Assembly: GCA_937877595.1 (NCBI GenBank)
Contig: CALFIY010000073.1
Coordinates: forward strand, 1-11,165
From: an uncultured Prevotella sp.
GTDB taxonomy: Bacteria; Bacteroidota; Bacteroidia; Bacteroidales; Bacteroidaceae
Direction: 5' to 3'
DNA length: 11,165 nt
Below are positions 5,669 through 11,165 of the stretch, one piece after another (the stretch's first letter is position 1; every line of letters begins with the position of its first letter). A program made the position numbers and the translations under genes. The notes below the pieces were generated by a model. It did not search any database and was not told where the DNA came from. It saw only the letters and a list, made by a program, of their open reading frames with translations.

Positions 5669-8182
5669 CTATTGTTCACTGTTTTCCTCTGTTGTGTTTT
5701 CCATGTCAGCCAATCTCACATCTTCTTCCAGGCTCGACTGGACTTTACATACAGAAGCAATGGTGTCGTTCTTCTTTGCGAGATTTATGAGCCGCACTCC
5801 CTGCGTGGCACGTCCCATCACGCGAACGTCTGCCACTCTGAGGCGAATCAGCACTCCCGACTTGTTGATTATCATAAGGTCGTTGTCATCTGTCACCACC
5901 TTAATGGCTACGAGGCGTCCTGTTTTCTCAGTTTTGGCAAGTGTTTTCACGCCCTTGGCTCCACGTGCGGTCTTACGATAATCTTCAATGTCCGTGCGCT
6001 TTCCGTAGCCGTTTTCCGACACAACCATTATCGTTTCTTCCTGCGGGTCGTTGACGCATACCATTCCTACCACTTCGTCATCACCGCCGTCAAGTTTCAT
6101 TGCTATTACACCTGTCGTGTTGCGGCCAGTGGCTCGCACCTGATCCTCGTTGAAGCGTACGGCGCGTCCGTTTCTGTTGGCAAGAAGCAATTCGTTACGG
6201 CCGTTGGTCAGTCGAACGCCAATCACCTCATCGCCTTCTTTGATGTCAATGGCAATGACACCTGCAGCACGCTGGTTCTTGTATTTGTCAAGACATGTTT
6301 TCTTTACTATTCCCTGTTTTGTAGCAAATACCACAAAGTGTGACTTAAGGAATTCTTCGTCTTGGAAGTTCTTTATGCGCAGCACTGCGTTGATGGCATC
6401 ATCGGGCTCGATGTTCAGCATATTCTGTATCGCGCGTCCCTTTGAATTCTTATCGCCTTCGGGTATCTCATAACACTTCTGCCAATAGCAGCGGCCCTTT
6501 TTGGTGAAGAAGAGCAGCGTATTATGCATAGTGGCAGGATAAATATATTCCGTGAAATCGTTGTCACGATGGCGTGCGCCCTTTGCCCCCACGCCGCCTC
6601 GGCCTTGCGCATGAAACTCTTCCAGTTTGGTGCGCTTGATATACCCCATGTGGGAAATTGTAATAACGACAGAGTCGTCTGGATAGAAATCTTCTGCGTT
6701 GAACTCATGGTCAAACGGTATGATTTCCGTCTTACGCTCATCGCCATACTTTTCCTTTACTTCCTGCAGTTCTTCTTTCATCACCTGCTTGCAGCGCTCA
6801 GGATTGTCAAGTATCTCCTGCAGGTCAGAGATAAGTTTCTGCAAATCGTCGTATTCTTGATGGAGTTGGTCTACACGCAGTCCTGTAAGTTGCGACAGAC
6901 GCATATCGACAATAGCCTTCGACTGCAGTTCGTCAAGGGAGAAGCGCTGCTCCAGATTACGCTGGGCATCACTTGGTGTCTTAGAGTTGCGTATGATATG
7001 AACTACCTCATCAATATTATTCACCGCAATGATATATCCCTCGAGGATGTGTGCACGTTCGCGCGCCTTCTGCAGGTCGTACTTTGTGCGGCGGATGGTG
7101 ACATCATGGCGATGCTCTACAAAATATTTCACGCACTCCTTCAGCGTGAGCAGCCGTGGGCGTCCCTTTACAAGCGCGATATTGTTTACAGAGAACGAAC
7201 TCTGAAGGGCTGTCATCTTAAACAGTTTGTTAAGCAGCACGTTGGCATTGGCATCACGCTTGCAGTCTACCACGATGCGCATTCCTTGCCGGCCAGACTC
7301 GTCGTTGACATTTGCAACGCCTTCTATCTTATGCTCATTGGCAAGGTCGGCAATATACTTCACCAAGTCTGCCTTATTTACGCCGTATGGTATTTCAGAG
7401 ATAACAATCTTGTCGTGTGTTTCGCCACTCTCTATCTCTGCCTTTGCTCTCATTACGATGCGTCCGCGCCCTGTCTCGTAGGCATCTTTCACGCCCTGAA
7501 GCCCATAGATATAGGCTCCTGTGGGGAAGTCCGGACCTGGGATATATTTCATCAATCCTTCAGTGTCAATGTCCGGATTGTCTATATAGGCGCAGCATCC
7601 GTCTATCACTTCTCCAAGATTATGCGTAGGCATATTTGTTGCCATACCCACAGCGATACCGTTTCCTCCATTTACCAGAAGGTTAGGTATCTTTGTTGGC
7701 ATTACTGTAGGTTCTGTCAGCGAGTCGTCGAAGTTATTTGTCATATCCACGGTGTCCTTTTCCAGGTCATCCATGATATGTTCGCCCATTTTCGACAGGC
7801 GACATTCCGTGTATCGCATTGCGGCAGGTGAGTCGCCGTCAACAGAACCGAAGTTTCCCTGGCCGTCAACAAGCGTATAGCGCATGTTCCATTCCTGAGC
7901 CATGCGCACCAGTGCGCCATAGACGGAGGAGTCGCCGTGCGGGTGATACTTACCAAGCACTTCACCTACTACGCGCGCGCATTTTTTATAAGGTTGTGTC
8001 GATACATTGTTGATGCCCATCATGCCATATAATATTCGACGGTGCACAGGCTTGAAGCCATCGCGCACATCAGGCAGGGCACGCGCCACAATTACCGACA
8101 TGGAGTAGTCAATATAGGAGGATTTCATCTCCTCCTCAATGTTAATTTTGATAATTCTGTCGTTGTCGATTGTCTGATCCAT
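5669..8182 (-). CDS. gyrA: DNA gyrase subunit A
   Basis: With GyrB forms the A2B2 type II topoisomerase that introduces negative supercoils using ATP. Seen in 837 residues: the breakage-reunion domain starting IEEEMKSSYIDYSMSVIVAR, the YHPHGDSSVYGALVRMAQ helix region (79-96), the catalytic Tyr124 in AAMRYTE, the coiled-coil and C-gate region to about 490, then the beta-pinwheel C-terminal domain opened by the GyrA box QGRGGVG (525-531). The box separates it from ParC, which lacks a canonical one. Length is close to the usual 800-880, and the C-terminus is acidic (EEDVRLADMENTTEENSEQ), as in many gyrases. In the quinolone-resistance region Ser85 (E. coli Ser83) is kept, while Gly89 replaces E. 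coli Asp87; this may simply be normal for the lineage. The gene has its own promoter and a leader of about 90 nt, heads the minus-strand block and is divergent from clpC. Confidence 0.97.
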   Translation of the reverse strand: MDQTIDNDRIIKINIEEEMKSSYIDYSMSVIVARALPDVRDGFKPVHRRILYGMMGINNVSTQPYKKCARVVGEVLGKYHPHGDSSVYGALVRMAQEWNMRYTLVDGQGNFGSVDGDSPAAMRYTECRLSKMGEHIMDDLEKDTVDMTNNFDDSLTEPTVMPTKIPNLLVNGGNGIAVGMATNMPTHNLGEVIDGCCAYIDNPDIDTEGLMKYIPGPDFPTGAYIYGLQGVKDAYETGRGRIVMRAKAEIESGETHDKIVISEIPYGVNKADLVKYIADLANEHKIEGVANVNDESGRQGMRIVVDCKRDANANVLLNKLFKMTALQSSFSVNNIALVKGRPRLLTLKECVKYFVEHRHDVTIRRTKYDLQKARERAHILEGYIIAVNNIDEVVHIIRNSKTPSDAQRNLEQRFSLDELQSKAIVDMRLSQLTGLRVDQLHQEYDDLQKLISDLQEILDNPERCKQVMKEELQEVKEKYGDERKTEIIPFDHEFNAEDFYPDDSVVITISHMGYIKRTKLEEFHAQGRGGVGAKGARHRDNDFTEYIYPATMHNTLLFFTKKGRCYWQKCYEIPEGDKNSKGRAIQNMLNIEPDDAINAVLRIKNFQDEEFLKSHFVVFATKQGIVKKTCLDKYKNQRAAGVIAIDIKEGDEVIGVRLTNGRNELLLANRNGRAVRFNEDQVRATGRNTTGVIAMKLDGGDDEVVGMVCVNDPQEETIMVVSENGYGKRTDIEDYRKTARGAKGVKTLAKTEKTGRLVAIKVVTDDNDLMIINKSGVLIRLRVADVRVMGRATQGVRLINLAKKNDTIASVCKVQSSLEEDVRLADMENTTEENSEQ

Positions 8183-8278
8183 TTATGTATTCTGATTACT
8201 TTTAAATTTTTCCGGAATTTTGCGTTTAAGGGCATTTACGAGCCCGACAGCGCATTTTCATAACGTTTCAACGAGCGG

Positions 8279-8309
8279 CAAAGTTACAAAAAAATCCCTT
8301 CGTCCGAAA
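8279..8309 (-). promoter_or_regulatory. gyrA promoter, Bacteroidetes type
   Basis: On the minus strand a TTTC (8309-8306) lies 19 nt upstream of TAACTTTG (8286-8279). This fits the Bacteroidetes consensus TTTG-N19-21-TAnnTTTG with one mismatch in the -33 element. Predicted transcription start is near 8274, leaving a leader of about 92 nt to the gyrA ATG. No attenuator hairpin is evident in the leader. Confidence 0.7.
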
Positions 8310-8313
8310 GATT

Positions 8314-8323
8314 TTAACGTTAA
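8314..8323. repeat. 10-bp perfect palindrome between divergent promoters
   Basis: TTAACGTTAA reads the same on both strands. It lies 4 nt upstream of the gyrA -33 element and about 84-93 nt upstream of the predicted clpC sigma-54 start, a distance where activators of sigma-54 often bind. It could be an operator or activator half-site, but a 10-bp AT-rich palindrome can occur by chance, so the role is inference. Confidence 0.3.
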
Positions 8324-8379
8324 TTATATAAACAATTCCGCTAATCTGGTAAATGGCCGTAAATGCTACACTATTGACT

Positions 8380-8396
8380 TTGGCACGATGTTTGCA
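8380..8396 (+). promoter_or_regulatory. Sigma-54 (RpoN) -24/-12 promoter of clpC
   Basis: TTGGCACGATGTTTGCA fits the sigma-54 consensus YTGGCACGrNNNTTGCW at every defined position, with the GG and GC doublets exactly 12 nt apart. The predicted start of transcription is about 8407, only about 3 nt before the clpC ATG at 8410. Given its exact match and its position just before a gene start, chance is unlikely. The transcript would be almost leaderless unless initiation is offset. A weaker 7-of-8 match to the housekeeping -7 box, TGACTTTG (8375-8382), overlaps it and could give basal transcription with a leader of about 20 nt. Confidence 0.65.
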
Positions 8397-8409
8397 AAGC
8401 ACAGAGTGT

Positions 8410-10956
8410 ATGACAAGTCAATTTTCACCAAAAGTATCTGAGATATTATCCTTCTCACGCGAAGAGGCAGTGAGGCTGGCCAGCCGTAGCGTAGGCCCCG
8501 AGCATCTTTTGCTTGGCATACTACGCATGAAAGACAGCCTTGCCATTGACATTCTACGGCAGAAGGACATCAATATTCCATCCGTAAAGAGCCAACTGGA
8601 GGCCCGTGTCCGCGAGGAAGAGACAGGGCTGCCCATCCACACCGCAGACCTTGTGCTCAACGAGCGAGCCAGCAACATTCTGAAACTGGCAGTGCTTGAA
8701 GCGCGCATTCAGCGCACTACTCGTGTTGACGACAGTCATTTGCTGTTGGCCATCCTGCATGACGCAGTGGACAATGGCGCAAAACAGGTATTAGAATTTT
8801 ACAACATGAACTACGAAGAGACTCTGCAGATGCTCAGTGTCAAGAATGGCATAAGCCTGCCCGACGAGGATTACGAAGACGACGAAAACAGCGCTGCAGA
8901 AGAAGATAATACGCAATCCGCTTCCAGCAATGGAGCCACCACGACACAGACTCGGCAGTCAAAACAGAAGACTAAGACTCCTGCGCTTGATAATTTCTCT
9001 ACTGATCTTACACAGATGGCGCTGAACAACAAACTTGACCCTGTCGTAGGGCGCGTGAACGAGATACAGCGCGTCATTGAAATCCTTGGCAGGCGTAAGA
9101 AGAACAACCCGATACTCATTGGCGAGCCCGGAGTGGGTAAAAGCGCTATCGTAGAAGGCTTGGCGCAGATGATTGCACGTCATGAATGTTCGCCAATGCT
9201 GTTTGGGAAACGCCTCGTTTCGCTCGACCTTACCGGGCTCGTAGCAGGCACAAAATATCGCGGCCAGTTTGAAGAACGCATCCGAATGCTCATCAAGGAA
9301 CTCGAGCAGAACGACGACGTGATTGTATTCATTGACGAGATACACACGCTTATTGGAGCCGGCTCTGCAGCAGGCACAATGGATGCCGCTAATATTCTAA
9401 AGCCTGCATTGGCGAGAGGCACCATACAATGTATTGGCGCAACGACGCTTGACGAATACCGCAACTCCATAGAAAAAGACGGCGCCCTGGAACGCCGCTT
9501 CCAGAAAGTTCTGGTGGAGCCTACCACCAGCGAGCAGACGCTACAGATACTTCACAACATTCGCCGCTACTATGAGTTGCACCACCACGTGAGTTATCCC
9601 GACGAGATACTTGCGGAATGTGTCAACCTGACAGACAGATACATCAGCGACCGCCAGCAGCCAGACAAGGCAATCGACGTACTTGACGAAGTAGGATCGC
9701 GTGTGCATCTGCACAATGCTCAGGTGCCTCCGGAAATTTCCGACACAGAGCAGCAGATAAAACTTGTAAGCGAGCGGGAAAAGCAGGCTGCTCGCAGCCA
9801 GAACTACGAACTTGCAGCAGGCTATCGCGACAAACTGTCGGAGTTGGAGCGCAAGTTGGCCGACCTCAACCGTAAGTGGCAGGCTGGAGAGGAACAGGAG
9901 TTCCGTCACGTCACAGAACAGGACGTGCGCGACGTAGTGTCAATGATGACCGGCGTCCCTGTTAAGCGAATGGCAAGCGAAGAGGGAATTCGTCTGAAAG
10001 GAATGGCACAAGATCTTAAATCGCACGTCATTGCCCAGGACAAAGCCATCGACACTATGGTGAAGGCCATACAGCGCAACCGCGTCGGCCTTAAAGAACC
10101 AAATCACCCTATTGGCGTTTTCATGTTCCTTGGTCCTACTGGCGTAGGCAAGACATATCTCGCAAAAAAACTTGCTGAGTTTATGTTTGGCTCAAGCGAG
10201 GCACTTATCCGCGTCGATATGTCAGAATATACAGAGTCGTTCAATGTGAGCAGGCTTGTAGGAGCACCTCCGGGATACGTAGGCTACGAAGAGGGCGGAC
10301 AACTCACCGAGCGCGTGCGGCGCCACCCCTACTCCATCGTGCTGCTCGACGAGATAGAGAAAGCCCACGGCAACGTGTTCAACCTTCTGCTGCAGGTTCT
10401 TGACGAGGGACGGCTGACAGACGGCAACGGGCGCTTTGTGGACTTCCGCAATACGGTGATTATTATGACTTCCAATGCCGGAACACGTCAGTTGAAAGAC
10501 TTTGGCCGTGGTGTAGGCTTTGGCACGACATCATCGGCGATAGCACAGAGCGACGAAGACAAGAGCCGTGCGCGCACGATAGTGCAGAAAGCCCTGTCCA
10601 AGCAATTTGCTCCTGAATTTCTCAACCGCCTTGACGAGATAATAACTTTCGACCAACTCGATCTCGCAGCCATCAAACAGATTGTCGATGTAGAACTGAA
10701 AGGATTAACCCAGCGCATTGCCGAACTGGGCTACACCATACAACTGACCGACGAGGCCAAGGAGTTTGTCGCCACCAAAGGATACGACGTACAGTTTGGT
10801 GCACGTCCACTGAAGCGTGCCATTCAGACCTATATTGAGGACGGTCTTTCCGAACTCATCATAAATGGCGGCGTTTCTGCCGACAGCACAATTCTTGTCT
10901 CGAAACAGGACGACAAACAGGAACTCACATTCGACGTGAAGGAAAAAACAGATTAA
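8410..10956 (+). CDS. clpC: ATP-dependent Clp protease ATPase subunit ClpC
   Basis: HSP100 unfoldase that threads damaged or regulatory proteins into ClpP. Seen in 848 residues: two Clp_N repeats (about 1-140, FSREEAVRLA...GPEHLLLGIL); an unusually acidic, then Ser/Thr/Gln-rich linker (about 150-195); D1 ATPase with Walker A GEPGVGKS (238-245), pore loop KYRG and Walker B FIDE (Asp309-Glu310); a short middle domain with a UVR-like motif (about 463-485); D2 ATPase with Walker A GPTGVGKT (575-582), pore loop GYVGY and Walker B LLDE (Asp647-Glu648); and the VGF tripeptide (702-704) used to dock on ClpP. The short middle domain and UVR motif separate it from ClpB. Start chosen at 8410 because family members begin MxxxFSxxVxxIL; the frame is open back to 8353, but those 19 residues are unlike the family and overlap the promoter. 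All catalytic motifs are intact. No clpP or mcs genes are in the window. Confidence 0.95.
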   Translation: MTSQFSPKVSEILSFSREEAVRLASRSVGPEHLLLGILRMKDSLAIDILRQKDINIPSVKSQLEARVREEETGLPIHTADLVLNERASNILKLAVLEARIQRTTRVDDSHLLLAILHDAVDNGAKQVLEFYNMNYEETLQMLSVKNGISLPDEDYEDDENSAAEEDNTQSASSNGATTTQTRQSKQKTKTPALDNFSTDLTQMALNNKLDPVVGRVNEIQRVIEILGRRKKNNPILIGEPGVGKSAIVEGLAQMIARHECSPMLFGKRLVSLDLTGLVAGTKYRGQFEERIRMLIKELEQNDDVIVFIDEIHTLIGAGSAAGTMDAANILKPALARGTIQCIGATTLDEYRNSIEKDGALERRFQKVLVEPTTSEQTLQILHNIRRYYELHHHVSYPDEILAECVNLTDRYISDRQQPDKAIDVLDEVGSRVHLHNAQVPPEISDTEQQIKLVSEREKQAARSQNYELAAGYRDKLSELERKLADLNRKWQAGEEQEFRHVTEQDVRDVVSMMTGVPVKRMASEEGIRLKGMAQDLKSHVIAQDKAIDTMVKAIQRNRVGLKEPNHPIGVFMFLGPTGVGKTYLAKKLAEFMFGSSEALIRVDMSEYTESFNVSRLVGAPPGYVGYEEGGQLTERVRRHPYSIVLLDEIEKAHGNVFNLLLQVLDEGRLTDGNGRFVDFRNTVIIMTSNAGTRQLKDFGRGVGFGTTSSAIAQSDEDKSRARTIVQKALSKQFAPEFLNRLDEIITFDQLDLAAIKQIVDVELKGLTQRIAELGYTIQLTDEAKEFVATKGYDVQFGARPLKRAIQTYIEDGLSELIINGGVSADSTILVSKQDDKQELTFDVKEKTD

Positions 10957-11084
10957 GACAAGAAAGTAATGTCGAAAGGCGAGTTACAGAGGTGCTCGAT
11001 ATAGACAGCCGCGAACTCGCCACCTTCGACGACACTGACAGCAAGTGGCTGGAGACTATATGCCAACTTGTCAACATCGAATAG
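10957..11084 (+). pseudogene. Remnant of a GAF-domain free methionine-(R)-sulfoxide reductase
   Basis: Seen: just after the clpC stop, one frame (10971-11084) reads EVLDIDSRELATFDDTDSKW, then LETICQLVNIE and a TAG. This matches from memory the C-terminal strand and helix of fRMsr (MsrC/YebR-type GAF proteins), whose consensus is GVLDIDS...FDE.D...LE. That enzyme reduces free methionine-(R)-sulfoxide. In the frame before it, an ATG at 10969 reads MSKGEL and then hits a stop at 11002; restoring one base near 10984 would join MSKGE-V to TEVLDIDS. Thus about 110-120 N-terminal residues, including the catalytic Cys residues, are missing, and there appears to be a frameshift. It is a non-functional relic of a gene once downstream of clpC, or a fragment brought there by deletion or rearrangement. 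The alternative is a chance open frame, but the motif match is long. Confidence 0.6.
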
Positions 11085-11111
11085 AAAACATCAGAGACTC
11101 TTGATTTTCGT

Positions 11112-11165
11112 AACTGCTGTTTTTTAAAATGCCACAGCTGTTTTTAAAAAAATTACAGCTGTTTT
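11112..11165. repeat. 21-bp-period tandem repeat, about 2.6 copies, cut by window end
   Basis: Three units begin at 11112, 11133 and 11154. Each carries AC(T/A)GCTGTTTT; units 1 and 2 then continue with T and A runs, and unit 3 is cut off. Units 2 and 3 contain the palindrome ACAGCTGT. The shared GCTG falls at 11116, 11137 and 11158, an exact 21-nt period, about two helical turns. Candidate roles are clustered protein-binding sites on one face of the DNA, or an intergenic spacer repeat. Units 2 and 3 could also pair as an 8-bp stem, but no classic GC-rich terminator is present. Confidence 0.6.

Noticed and set aside
6524..7831. 435-codon open frame on the plus strand opposite gyrA, and similar long frames opposite the first TPR gene and within gyrA
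   Set aside because: Their products are rich in Cys, His and hydrophobic residues with no family motifs, as expected from reading a GC-biased gene backwards. The gyrA frame on the other strand has complete motifs.
8353..8409. Upstream ATG that would lengthen ClpC by 19 residues
   Set aside because: The extra residues do not resemble the ClpC N-terminus, the family start pattern fits the ATG at 8410, and the extension would overlap the sigma-54 promoter.
11112..11165. Start of a CRISPR array at the right edge
   Set aside because: The units are tandem with a 21-bp period and no unique spacers of 30 bp or so, and no cas genes are present.

Overview
The window reads as a piece of a Bacteroidales (Prevotella-like) chromosome whose first ~250 bases do not match the rest. 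Evidence for Bacteroidales: GyrA and ClpC sequences of Bacteroidetes character, promoters of the TAnnTTTG type, almost no Shine-Dalgarno sequences, and clusters of periplasmic TPR proteins. All family assignments come from motifs read by eye; no database search was possible.

Layout. (1) 1-~255: two minus-strand gene ends that look like phage genes of a Firmicutes host: the C-terminus of an unknown protein, then a perfect 8-base Shine-Dalgarno, then the N-terminus of an NlpC/P60-type endolysin. They run directly into Bacteroidetes-like DNA with no visible attachment site, so this end is either an assembly chimera or an unusual recombination joint. (2) ~217-396: 3' part of a small single-span membrane protein gene (+). 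(3) 410-1048: HD-domain hydrolase (-), divergent from menA (1185-2093, +), the prenyltransferase of menaquinone synthesis; each has a -7 box in the gap between them. (4) 2062-8182: a minus-strand, gyrA-led block in the order gyrA, TPR protein, paralogous TPR protein, RluA-family pseudouridine synthase, 54-residue membrane protein. Gaps are 9-35 nt, so this is probably one transcription unit from a near-consensus promoter at 8279-8309. The last gene overlaps the 3' end of menA tail to tail. (5) 8410-10956: clpC (+), divergent from gyrA. Directly before its start codon lies a perfect sigma-54 (-24/-12) promoter sequence. (6) 10957-11084: decayed C-terminal remnant of a GAF-type free methionine-(R)-sulfoxide reductase. 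(7) 11112-11165: AT-rich tandem repeat with a 21-bp period that runs off the window.

The block joins housekeeping functions (DNA supercoiling, rRNA or tRNA pseudouridylation, respiratory quinone synthesis, stress proteolysis) with envelope TPR proteins of unknown role. I see no complete new defence or mobile system. The points most worth a second look are the sigma-54 promoter of clpC, the tandem TPR paralogues in the gyrA unit, the small membrane protein, the truncated reductase remnant, the 21-bp repeats and the left-end joint. No gene-free stretch exceeds 300 bases; the longest is the 227-bp gyrA-clpC divergent region.
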